Positions 1-6,468 of a stretch of 8,701 nt of DNA are shown here, piece by piece. Both the position numbers and the translations under genes were made by a program. The notes under the pieces were generated by a model. The model worked only from the letters and a program-made list of their open reading frames with translations, did no database searches and had not been told where the DNA came from. Every line of letters starts with the position of its first letter. The first letter of the stretch is position 1. Origin of the DNA: JAWLHA01 sp041690535 (GTDB lineage Bacteria > Pseudomonadota > Gammaproteobacteria > Thiohalomonadales > Thiohalomonadaceae); NCBI GenBank assembly GCA_041690535.1, contig JAWLHA010000113.1, positions 1 through 8,701 of the forward strand, given 5' to 3'.

Positions 1-66
1 AAAGCCGGTCGTCGGCCGCATGGACGCGGCCGTCGAGCGTACCGGGATGTATTCACAGCGTACCTG
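1..66 (-). repeat. Putative dispersed extragenic repeat with hairpin
   Basis: The segment holds a perfect 7-bp inverted repeat, CGGCCGC (13-19) and GCGGCCG (26-32), around a 6-nt loop. Read on the minus strand, the layout (a TGAATACATCCC-like lead followed by a GC-rich hairpin) resembles extragenic repeats I recall from other gammaproteobacterial genomes. There is no second copy in this window, so assignment to a repeat family is from memory and unverified. No coding potential is apparent. It may continue upstream of the window. Confidence 0.35.
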
Positions 67-82
67 CTTTCAAGGACTTACA

Positions 83-118
83 TCGCTCACAGCCCGGCCG
101 TAATGTGAGTATGCGTTC
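83..118 (+). repeat. 36-nt repeat upstream of murJ (copy 1)
   Basis: This 36-nt segment aligns without gaps to 2033-2068 upstream of ribF, with 29 of 36 positions identical by hand alignment. It begins with TCGCTCA and ends with GCGTTC in both copies. Its end lies 89 nt before the murJ start codon, almost the same distance as the second copy from ribF (86 nt). It may be a decayed dispersed repeat or a shared leader element; the sequence alone does not decide. I see no convincing sigma70 promoter between it and murJ. Confidence 0.5.
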
Positions 119-207
119 ACCCTGGATCTGCGGTGAGGGGAGACACTGTCCCAGGCGGAATGCGCTAACATGCAACCTTTCGTGACTCGGGGTCGTTCTG
201 AAGCATC

Positions 208-1761
208 ATGGGGTTGTTGCGTTCCACGGCTGTGGTTGGCGGTTTCACTTTCGTCTCACGTATCCTTGGGTTCGTCAGGGATGTGGTGCTGGCGGTTGCC
301 TTCGGCGCCGGGGCCGGCACGGATGCGTTTTTCGTCGCCTTCAAGATCCCCAATTTTATGCGGCGGCTGTTTGCGGAGGGGGCCTTCTCCCAAGCGTTCG
401 TCCCGGTGCTTTCCGAGTACAAAACCAAGCGGGATCTGGTGCAGGTTCGCGCCCTGCTGGGGCGCGTCACCGGCACCCTCGGGGGCGTGCTCCTCGGGCT
501 CACCGTGGTGGGGGTGCTCGGGGCGCCTGCCCTGGTGGCGCTGTTCGCGCCGGGCTTCATCGACGAGCCCGCCCGCTTCGCCCTTACGGCGGAGATGCTT
601 CGCATCACCTTCCCCTACCTGATGCTCATCTCTCTTACGGCCCTGGCCGGGGGCGTTCTGAACGCTTATGGGCGGTTCGCGGTACCGGCGTTGACACCCG
701 TGTGGCTCAACGTCTGTCTCATCGGCGGGGCGGTCTTTCTTGCGCCGATGTTCGACCCGCCCATCATGGGGATGGCGTGGGCTGTGCTTGTCGCGGGCTT
801 GGCCCAGCTGGCGTTCCAGTTTCCTTCTCTGAAGCGGTTGGGGTTGGTGCCCCGACCACGTTGGGGATGGCGCCACGAGGGGGTGCAGCGAATCCTCCGT
901 CTGATGCTGCCGGCCATTTTCGGCTCTTCGGTGGCCCAGATCAATTTGTTGCTGGACACCGTGATCGCCTCGTTTCTCGTCGCCGGCAGTGTCTCCTGGC
1001 TCTACTATTCGGATCGTCTGGTCGAGTTCCCTCTGGGGGTCTTCGCCGTGGCGCTGGGTACGGTCATTCTGCCCAGTCTCTCGGAGAAGCACGCCACCGC
1101 CGATCCCAACGCCTTTGCGGCCACCCTGGATTGGGCGCTCCGCTGGGTGCTGCTCATCGGCACCCCGGCCACGGTGGGGTTGGCGCTGTTGGCCGGGCCG
1201 ATGATCGCCACCCTCTTTCAGCATGGGGCGTTCGGCGCGGAGGATGTCCGCATGGCCCGTTTGAGCCTCATCGCCTACGCCGTAGGGTTGCTGGGGTTCA
1301 TGCTGGTGAAGGTGCTGGCACCGGGATTTTATGCCCGTCAGGACACCCGCACACCGGTGCGCATCGGGGTGATCGCCATGGTGGCCAACATGGGGTTCAA
1401 CGTGGCCTTTGTGGTGCCAATGGTGTGGGGCGGACTTCCCGGGCCCCATGCCGGGCTTGCGTTGGCGACCTCCGTCTCGGCATTCGTCAATGCCGGATTG
1501 CTGTTTCACCGGTTGCGCCGGGAGCGGATCTACCTGCCCCAGGCCGGGTGGTCGGCATTCACCTTCAGGCTGGTGCTGGCCAATGGGGCGTTGGGCGCCT
1601 TCCTGTGGTGGGGAGCCGGACCGCTCGAGGCATGGCTGGGGGACGCGACGATGGAACAAGCGTGGCGACTGGCGAGCCTAATCGCCATGGGAGGCGTGGG
1701 CTATTTCGTGATTCTCGCCGCCCTGGGTCTGCGCCCACGCGCCCTGCTGGCCCGTCACTAG
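208..1761 (+). CDS. murJ: Lipid II flippase MurJ (MviN family)
   Basis: This is an inner-membrane protein of 517 aa (E. coli MurJ is 511) that flips lipid II to the periplasmic face for peptidoglycan synthesis. It belongs to the MOP/MATE-like exporter superfamily, whose MurJ members have 14 transmembrane helices, and the translation is strongly hydrophobic throughout. Residues known to be important in E. coli MurJ are present at the same numbers: R18, R24, D39, K46, R52 (in the IPNFMRRLFAEGAFSQAFVP stretch) and R270 (YYSDRLVEFPLGVF). The ATG at 208 gives the usual N-terminus (MGLLRSTAVV, then RILGFVRD), although the Shine-Dalgarno sequence is poor, at best a GAAG-like match close to the start. 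The gene lies just upstream of ribF and ileS, the usual order in many Gammaproteobacteria. Its TAG stop is followed directly by a repeat unit. No frameshift or truncation is seen. Confidence 0.98.
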   Translation: MGLLRSTAVVGGFTFVSRILGFVRDVVLAVAFGAGAGTDAFFVAFKIPNFMRRLFAEGAFSQAFVPVLSEYKTKRDLVQVRALLGRVTGTLGGVLLGLTVVGVLGAPALVALFAPGFIDEPARFALTAEMLRITFPYLMLISLTALAGGVLNAYGRFAVPALTPVWLNVCLIGGAVFLAPMFDPPIMGMAWAVLVAGLAQLAFQFPSLKRLGLVPRPRWGWRHEGVQRILRLMLPAIFGSSVAQINLLLDTVIASFLVAGSVSWLYYSDRLVEFPLGVFAVALGTVILPSLSEKHATADPNAFAATLDWALRWVLLIGTPATVGLALLAGPMIATLFQHGAFGAEDVRMARLSLIAYAVGLLGFMLVKVLAPGFYARQDTRTPVRIGVIAMVANMGFNVAFVVPMVWGGLPGPHAGLALATSVSAFVNAGLLFHRLRRERIYLPQAGWSAFTFRLVLANGALGAFLWWGAGPLEAWLGDATMEQAWRLASLIAMGGVGYFVILAALGLRPRALLARH

Positions 1762-1830
1762 CAGGTAAACCGAAAAGATTCGCCAATCGCAGCCAAGTTG
1801 CGCCGCAGGTGGCGGGGGCAGCGAACCGAG
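1762..1830 (+). repeat. 69-nt dispersed repeat unit, copy A
   Basis: This segment begins on the first base after the murJ stop codon. It matches 8582-8648 almost perfectly (one substitution and two single-base indels by hand alignment) and has the same orientation. It runs from CAGGTAAACCGAAAA to GCAGCGAACCGAG and ends at the left arm of the double palindrome. A diverged copy of its first half occurs at 1947-1982. No credible ORF runs through it. It is a long non-coding repeat associated with a REP-like element. Confidence 0.85.
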
Positions 1831-1899
1831 GGTGGATAAGCGCAGCGCATCCACCGTGCGGCGTCGAATTGGTGGATGCGCTGCGCTTATCCACCCTAC
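1829..1899. repeat. REP pair (BIME-like double palindrome), copy 1
   Basis: Two perfect 27-bp inverted arms (1829-1855 and 1871-1897) flank the 15-nt loop GTGCGGCGTCGAATT (1856-1870). Each arm is itself an imperfect hairpin (GGTGGAT ... ATCCACC around a GCGC-A-GCGC core with an AA bulge), as in REP sequences. Read on the minus strand, the right arm is preceded by GTAG (1896-1899), the tetranucleotide typical of REP elements mobilised by RAYT transposases; the left arm lacks it. The structure could fold strongly in RNA and affect murJ 3' end stability or termination, but no U-tract follows. No RAYT gene is in the window. Confidence 0.8.
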
Positions 1900-1916
1900 A
1901 TGTTGGGCGCGTCGGA

Positions 1917-1954
1917 TGTGTCTGTTCGGTGCTCTAGAGCACCGAACAGACACA
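1917..1954. repeat. Perfect 38-bp palindrome
   Basis: The sequence is a perfect palindrome of two 19-nt halves centred on CTCTAGAG (between 1935 and 1936), with no spacer. Its right half (CTCTAGAGCACCGAACAG) recurs at 8567-8585, but there without the left half. In RNA it would form a stem of about 17 bp closed by CTAG. It could terminate or protect the murJ transcript, but no T-run follows on either strand. A dyad DNA-binding site is possible, but I do not recognise an operator. Confidence 0.75.
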
Positions 1955-1982
1955 CGGAAAAATCGCCAACCGAGTCGAATTG
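1932..1982 (+). repeat. Diverged copy B of the dispersed repeat unit
   Basis: The first part, CTCTAGAGCACCGAACAG, is identical to 8567-8585. The rest (CAGACACACGGAAAAATCGC onward) aligns to the first half of copies A and C with about 27 of 37 positions identical by hand. It therefore looks like an older, decayed copy in the same orientation as A, only about 100 nt downstream of it. Its head overlaps the 38-bp palindrome. Confidence 0.5.
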
Positions 1983-2023
1983 CCTCGTGAGTCAAGGTAA
2001 ACGCATCCCACGTCCCAGCGGTG

Positions 2024-2088
2024 CTGTGAGCGTCGCTCATAGCGCAGGCGTAACGTTAGTACGCGTTCGCTCCGCTGGCGGCTCACAG
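2024..2088 (+). repeat. Structured repeat upstream of ribF (contains copy 2 of the 36-nt repeat)
   Basis: Nested inverted repeats are visible: CTGTGAGC (2024-2031) with GCTCACAG (2081-2088), AGCG (2041-2044) with CGCT (2068-2071), and GCGTA (2048-2052) with TACGC (2060-2064) around a 7-nt loop. An alternative small hairpin is TGAGC-GTC-GCTCA. The inner part, 2033-2068, matches 83-118 upstream of murJ at 29 of 36 positions. It lies just upstream of the ribF TATAAT box, so it would sit at or above the promoter rather than in the leader RNA. Confidence 0.5.
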
Positions 2089-2116
2089 GGCATCGCGCTT
2101 GGCGCCCAGTCGTGGG

Positions 2117-2122
2117 TATAAT
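2117..2122 (+). promoter_or_regulatory. Probable -10 box (TATAAT) for ribF
   Basis: A perfect TATAAT lies 32 nt upstream of the ribF ATG. Transcription would start near 2129, giving a short leader of about 25 nt. No good TTGACA-like -35 exists at 16-18 bp: the best nearby hexamer is GCGCTT (2095-2100, 16-bp spacer), while TTGGCG at 2099 is too close. The extended -10 TG is off by one base. Because murJ ends about 400 nt upstream behind large palindromes, an independent ribF promoter here is reasonable. Confidence 0.5.
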
Positions 2123-2154
2123 CGAACGCTTTGATTTACTAACAGTTTGCGGCT

Positions 2155-3081
2155 ATGGAACTGATCCGCGGTCTACACAACCTCCGGCCCCGCCATCACG
2201 GCTGCGTCGCGACCATCGGCAACTTCGACGGTGTACATCTGGGGCACCAGGCTGTGCTCGGGCAGCTGGCGGAGAAGGGGGGCGAGTTGGGACTGCCCAC
2301 GATTGTGATCACCTTCGAGCCGCAGCCTTTGGAGTTTTTCGCCCCGGAGCTGGCGCCCCCGCGGCTCACCCGGTTGCGGGAGAAGCTCAAGGCCCTGCGC
2401 CGGTTCTCGGTGGAACGTGTCCTGGTGGTGCGGTTCGACGAGGCGTTCGCCCGCAAGTCGGCCGAGGCGTTTATCGAGCAGGTCCTGCTGGACGGACTCG
2501 GGGTGCGCTACCTGGTGGTTGGAGATGACTTCCGTTTCGGTGCGGGCCGGAGCGGGGATTTCACGATGCTCCAACAGGTCGGCGGGGCCCGCGGCATGGA
2601 GGTGGTGCGCATGCACTCCTTCTGTATCGACGAGGAGCGGGTAAGCAGTACCCGGGTCAGGGAGGCCCTGGCCCGGGGCGACATGGGCCGTGCCGAGCAA
2701 CTCCTGGGCCGCCCTTACCGCATGTGCGGGCGGGTCGCCCATGGCGACAAGCGGGGCCGCACCATCGGCTTTCCCACGGCCAACATCTTCCTGCACCGCG
2801 AGAACACGCCGGTTCAGGGGGTCTTTGCGGTGGAGATGTTCGGCCTCATGGGTGAGCCGATCCCGGGGGTGGCCAACGTGGGCACGCGTCCGACGGTGGA
2901 CGGCACACGCAGCCTGTTAGAGGTGCATCTGTTCGATTTTTCGGGCGACATCTATGGTTCTCATGTGCAGGTGGACTTTCTGCACAAGATCCGGGAAGAG
3001 CGCCGCTTCGCGTCGTTCGACGCCCTCAAGGAGCAGATTGTTCTGGATACCCGGGCCGCGCGGATGTACTTCCGTCGTTGA
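2155..3081 (+). CDS. ribF: Bifunctional riboflavin kinase / FAD synthetase RibF
   Basis: This cytosolic enzyme phosphorylates riboflavin to FMN and adenylylates FMN to FAD. At 308 aa it has the usual length. The N-terminal FMN adenylyltransferase domain (about 1-180) has the nucleotidyltransferase motif GNFDGVHLGH at 22-31, FEPQPLEFF at 54-62, VVGDDFRFGAGRSGDF at 121-136 and SSTRVR at 164-169. The C-terminal riboflavin kinase domain (about 185-308) has GFPTAN at 205-210, NVGTRPT at 241-247 and the expected catalytic glutamate E256 in LLEVHLFDF. The ATG at 2155 gives the standard start (MELIRGLHNL), though no strong Shine-Dalgarno is visible. The gene sits between murJ and ileS as in many Gammaproteobacteria. 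A TATAAT box upstream suggests its own promoter; no FMN riboswitch is seen, as is usual for ribF. Confidence 0.98.
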   Translation: MELIRGLHNLRPRHHGCVATIGNFDGVHLGHQAVLGQLAEKGGELGLPTIVITFEPQPLEFFAPELAPPRLTRLREKLKALRRFSVERVLVVRFDEAFARKSAEAFIEQVLLDGLGVRYLVVGDDFRFGAGRSGDFTMLQQVGGARGMEVVRMHSFCIDEERVSSTRVREALARGDMGRAEQLLGRPYRMCGRVAHGDKRGRTIGFPTANIFLHRENTPVQGVFAVEMFGLMGEPIPGVANVGTRPTVDGTRSLLEVHLFDFSGDIYGSHVQVDFLHKIREERRFASFDALKEQIVLDTRAARMYFRR

Positions 3082-3361
3082 GGCGGGCGCAGGTGGGATG
3101 CGAACCGGGAGAGGAGCGGGGCCCATGACAGGAGGGTTTACCCCTGCTGGCCAAGGTACTGCAAGTGCGGGGCACGCGAACAGGCGCATTGCCGTATAGG
3201 CGCAGGGTTTAGGGCATCGGGCCGGTCTGTCGGTTCAACATTTTTCGCTTTGCACCCCGCGGGGGGAGGCGTTCGGATCGCGATGGGCGGAAGGCCCTCG
3301 CCATCTCCGCACCCGGTGGTGGGCATTCATTAATGGCGGTAAAGCGCCTTCGGTGATCACA
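3082..3361. other. ribF-ileS intergenic region, no gene found
   Basis: This gap of 280 nt holds no credible ORF. It contains a small hairpin, CAGG-A-GG (3129-3135) with CCCCTG (3141-3146), 47 nt after ribF but without a T-run, a 10-bp palindrome CCCCGCGGGG at 3255-3264, and a T-run at 3241-3245 not preceded by a good stem. No sigma70 promoter convinced me. No T-box or other riboswitch was recognised. The repeats found in the murJ-ribF gap and after ispH are absent here. Confidence 0.5.
3352..3357 (+). promoter_or_regulatory. Ribosome binding site deciding the ileS start
   Basis: GGTGAT matches the anti-Shine-Dalgarno sequence (GGAGGTGAT) and ends 4 nt before the GTG at 3362. The in-frame GTG at 3353 lies inside this motif and so is unlikely to be the start codon. 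Confidence 0.5.
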
Positions 3362-6268
3362 GTGGCTGAATACAAGAACACGCTCAATCTTCCTCAGACG
3401 GACTTCCCGATGCGCGGCAATCTGGCCCAGCGTGAGCCGGAGATGCTGAAGCAGTGGGAGGTGATGGACCTCTACGCCCGGCTGCGGGCTCAGGGGGCGG
3501 GGCGGGAGAAGTTCATCCTCCATGACGGCCCGCCTTACGCCAACGGGGACATCCACCTGGGCCACGCGGTCAATAAGGTGCTCAAGGACATCATCGTCAA
3601 GGCCAAGACCCTGAGCGGTTTCGACGCCCCCTATGTGCCGGGCTGGGACTGCCACGGCCTGCCCATCGAGCTGCAGGTGGAGAAGCGCGTGGGCAAGGCC
3701 GGGGTGAAGGTGGACGCACGCACCTTCCGCAAGGCCTGCCGCGAATACGCCGCCAAACAGGTGGATGGCCAGCGCAAGGACTTCAAGCGCCTGGGGGTGT
3801 TCGGCGATTGGGACAATCCCTATCTCACCATGGACTTCACCTTCGAGGCCAACATCATCCGTTCTCTGGGGAGGATCATCGAGCGCGGCCACGTGCAGAA
3901 GGGCTTCAAGCCGGTTCACTGGTGCACCGATTGCGGGTCCGCCCTGGCCGAGGCCGAGGTGGAGTACGAAGAGAAGACCTCCCCGGCCATCGATGTGCGC
4001 TTCGAGGTGCTGGACGAGGTCGCTTTCATGGGCCGTTGCCACCACATCGAACATCATGACGGCCATGGCACCATCTCGGTGGTGATCTGGACCACCACCC
4101 CCTGGACCCTCCCCGCCAACCAGGCCGTGGCCCTCAATCCCGCCCTGGAGTATGCGGTGGTGCAGTGCGACGGCGTGGGCGACCACCCCCCCGAGCGACT
4201 GCTCATTGCCGAGGCGATGCTCAAGGACACCATGGCCCGCTACGAGGTGGCGGACTACCGGGTGGTGGCTTACTGTCGCGGGGCCGATCTGGAAGGGCTA
4301 AAGCTCCAGCACCCCTTCTACCATCGGCAGGTGCCCATTATCCTCGGCGAGCATGTCACCACCGAGGCCGGCACCGGGGCCGTGCACACCGCCCCCGGTC
4401 ACGGTCTGGAAGATTATGCCGTGGGTACCCGCTACGACCTGCCGGTGGACAACCCGGTGGGAGGGGACGGCCGCTTCCTGCCCGGCACGGAGCTGTTTGC
4501 CGGCAAGCACGTCTTTGATGCCAATGACGAGGTGCTGGAGGTGCTCAAGACCCGCGGCGCCCTGGTCAAGAGCGAGCGGGTCCGTCACAGCTATCCCCAC
4601 TGCTGGCGCCACAAGACTCCCATCATCTTCCGTGCCACCCCCCAATGGTTCATCCGCATGGAGGCGGTGTATCCCGGCCCCGTGGGGAACGAGGGCCGGG
4701 ACATCAGCACCGAGCGGGCGGGGCTGCGCCCGGCGGCGCTGGAAGCCATCGGCAAGACCCGCTGGATGCCCGAGTGGGGCCAGGCGCGCATCACCGGCAT
4801 GGTTGAAAATCGCCCCGATTGGTGCATCTCCCGGCAGCGAAACTGGGGTGTGCCCATCGCCCTGTTCGTGCACAAGGAGACCGGCGAGCTCCACCCCGAG
4901 ACCCCTCGGCTCATCGAGGAGGTGGCCAAGCGGGTGGAGAAGGAGGGCATCGATGCCTGGTTCGATCTGGAACCGGCCGAGCTCTTGGGCGAGGCGGCCA
5001 CACAGTACGACAAGGTGAAGGACACCCTGGATGTGTGGTTCGACTCCGGGGTAACCCACGCCTGCGTGCTCGAGCAGCGTGAGGGGCTGCGGGTCCCTGC
5101 CGATCTCTACCTGGAGGGTTCCGATCAGCACCGCGGCTGGTTCCAGTCCTCCCTGCTCACCGGGGTGGCCATGCGCGCCGAGGCCCCTTATAAGGCCGTG
5201 CTCACCCACGGTTTCACCGTGGACGCCAAAGGCCACAAGATGTCCAAGTCCCGGGGCAACGGCGTGGAGCCGCAACAGCTGGCCAAGTCCCTTGGCGTGG
5301 ACATCGTGCGGTTGTGGATCGCCGCCACCGACTACCGGGCGGAGATGACCTACTCCGAGGAGATCATGAAGCGGATGGCCGATGCCTACCGCCGCATCCG
5401 CAACACCGCCCGCTTCCTGCTCGCCAATCTGGCCGGTTTCGACCCGGCCAGGGACATGCTCGCTCCGGCGCAGATGCTGCCCCTGGACCAGTGGGCGGTG
5501 GAGCAGGCGCGGCGGCTGCAGAGCGATGTGGTGGCGGCTTACGACGCCTTCGAGTTCCACCAGATCTACCAGAAGGTGCACAACTTCTGTTCGGTGGATC
5601 TGGGGGCCTTCTATCTCGACATCATCAAGGACCGCCAATACACCACCCAGCCCGACAGCCGTGCCCGCCGCTCGGCGCAGAGCGCCATGTATCACATCAT
5701 GGAGGCGATGGTGCGCTGGCTGGCGCCCATTCTCTCGTTCACCGCCGAGGAGATCTGGCGGCATATCCCGGGCGAGCGGGGTGAATCGGTGTTCCTGGAG
5801 ACCTGGCATGAGCTGCCTGCCGCCGCCTACTCGGAGGAAGAGAAGGCCGCGGGGATGGACGCGGGGTTCTGGGATCAAATCCTGGAGGTGCGCCAGTGCG
5901 TGAACAAAGAGCTGGAGCGTCTGCGTGCGGCCGGCGGGATCGGCTCGGGGCTCGATGCCGAGGTGGACCTCTACTGCGGCACCGAGATCTACGAGCGCCT
6001 CTCGCGGCTGGAGGATGAGCTGCGCTTCGTCCTCATCACCTCCTATGCGCGGCTGCACAAGGTGGAGCAGGTGCCGGAGAGCGGCATTCACTGCATTCTG
6101 AGCAACAACGACGAGATCTGGGTGGTGGTGGCCCCTTCCGAGCACGTTAAGTGCGTCCGCTGCTGGCACCATCGGGAGGACGTCGGCCGCGATGCCGAGC
6201 ATCCGGAACTCTGCGGCCGCTGCGTGGAGAACGTGAGCGGGGAGGGGGAGGCGCGCGAGTACGCGTAG
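3362..6268 (+). CDS. ileS: Isoleucyl-tRNA synthetase
   Basis: This class I aminoacyl-tRNA synthetase charges tRNA-Ile and edits mischarged valine in the cytosol. From GTG 3362 it is 968 aa (E. coli 938). The HIGH motif is HLGH at 65-68, preceded by DGPPYANGD. The CP1 editing domain has WTTTPWTLPAN at 243-253 and a conserved Asp at 351 in HGLEDY. KMSKS is at 626-630. The anticodon-binding region follows (RIRNTARFLLANL, then FYLDIIKDRQYT). The C-terminal zinc site is CVRC at 931-934 and CGRC at 951-954, so it is the zinc-containing type of E. coli. I chose 3362 over the in-frame GTG at 3353 because MAEYKNTLNLP matches the family start and GGTGAT is well spaced from it. An insertion of about 17 residues relative to E. 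coli lies near 435-453. lspA follows after 200 nt. Confidence 0.98.
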   Translation: MAEYKNTLNLPQTDFPMRGNLAQREPEMLKQWEVMDLYARLRAQGAGREKFILHDGPPYANGDIHLGHAVNKVLKDIIVKAKTLSGFDAPYVPGWDCHGLPIELQVEKRVGKAGVKVDARTFRKACREYAAKQVDGQRKDFKRLGVFGDWDNPYLTMDFTFEANIIRSLGRIIERGHVQKGFKPVHWCTDCGSALAEAEVEYEEKTSPAIDVRFEVLDEVAFMGRCHHIEHHDGHGTISVVIWTTTPWTLPANQAVALNPALEYAVVQCDGVGDHPPERLLIAEAMLKDTMARYEVADYRVVAYCRGADLEGLKLQHPFYHRQVPIILGEHVTTEAGTGAVHTAPGHGLEDYAVGTRYDLPVDNPVGGDGRFLPGTELFAGKHVFDANDEVLEVLKTRGALVKSERVRHSYPHCWRHKTPIIFRATPQWFIRMEAVYPGPVGNEGRDISTERAGLRPAALEAIGKTRWMPEWGQARITGMVENRPDWCISRQRNWGVPIALFVHKETGELHPETPRLIEEVAKRVEKEGIDAWFDLEPAELLGEAATQYDKVKDTLDVWFDSGVTHACVLEQREGLRVPADLYLEGSDQHRGWFQSSLLTGVAMRAEAPYKAVLTHGFTVDAKGHKMSKSRGNGVEPQQLAKSLGVDIVRLWIAATDYRAEMTYSEEIMKRMADAYRRIRNTARFLLANLAGFDPARDMLAPAQMLPLDQWAVEQARRLQSDVVAAYDAFEFHQIYQKVHNFCSVDLGAFYLDIIKDRQYTTQPDSRARRSAQSAMYHIMEAMVRWLAPILSFTAEEIWRHIPGERGESVFLETWHELPAAAYSEEEKAAGMDAGFWDQILEVRQCVNKELERLRAAGGIGSGLDAEVDLYCGTEIYERLSRLEDELRFVLITSYARLHKVEQVPESGIHCILSNNDEIWVVVAPSEHVKCVRCWHHREDVGRDAEHPELCGRCVENVSGEGEAREYA

Positions 6269-6419
6269 CCGGCGGGCAGGAACGAGGTGCGACTCGGGTG
6301 GCGCGCAGTGCTCTCGCAACAGGCTGGGGTAGCTGCGCCGCTCCCTGAACAGGGCCCCAGGAGTGTGGGCGTTGGTTGAACAGTGGCTTTCTGCATCGTA
6401 CGTAAACCGGAAGCATCCC

Positions 6420-6435
6420 GGTGGCTTCGGCCACC
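6420..6435 (+). other. UUCG-tetraloop hairpin upstream of lspA
   Basis: GGTGGC-TTCG-GCCACC forms a perfect 6-bp stem closed by a C(UUCG)G tetraloop, an exceptionally stable RNA loop. It lies 33 nt upstream of the lspA ATG and 151 nt after ileS. No T-run follows (the next bases are CCGAATGG), so it is not a standard intrinsic terminator. It could be an RNA-stability or processing element in an ileS-lspA transcript. Confidence 0.45.
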
Positions 6436-6468
6436 CCGAATGGCTGCAAGGCTGGAGAATTCGAGATC

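Noticed and set aside
140..171. Promoter for murJ with TAACAT (166-171) as -10
   Set aside because: The hexamer at the right spacing (ACACTG) does not resemble a -35 box; GAGACA at 140-145 is 20 bp away. Too weak to annotate.
256..1659. Minus-strand ORF of 467 codons opposite murJ
   Set aside because: It is antisense to the fully motif-supported murJ frame and its composition (Gln, His, Arg, Gly-rich) is that of a shadow frame.
1829..1954. Intrinsic terminator after murJ
   Set aside because: Strong stems are present but no T-run follows any of them on either strand, so a rho-independent terminator cannot be claimed.
1876..2121. Possible 81-codon gene in the murJ-ribF gap
   Set aside because: It consists of repeat sequence (REP arm, 38-bp palindrome, diverged unit), with no Shine-Dalgarno and no recognisable protein features.
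3082..3361. T-box or other riboswitch upstream of ileS
   Set aside because: No T-box specifier or antiterminator features are seen, and T-boxes are largely a Gram-positive feature.
4298..6319. Long minus-strand ORF (673 codons) and another at 3209-4186, opposite ileS
   Set aside because: Both are antisense to the clearly coding ileS. Their translations are His/Gly/Leu/Pro-rich low-information sequence typical of shadow frames in high-GC DNA.
6376..6404. Promoter for lspA with TTGAAC as -35
   Set aside because: At 17-bp spacing the -10 position reads TACGTA, which matches the consensus poorly.
6402..6409. GTAAACCG shared with the dispersed repeat unit (1765-1772)
   Set aside because: The match is only 8 nt and the flanks do not align, so it is best treated as chance.
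6421..6468. GTG at 6421 as an upstream lspA start
   Set aside because: It adds 16 residues atypical of LspA, lies within the UUCG hairpin, and lacks a Shine-Dalgarno; ATG 6469 gives the normal N-terminus.
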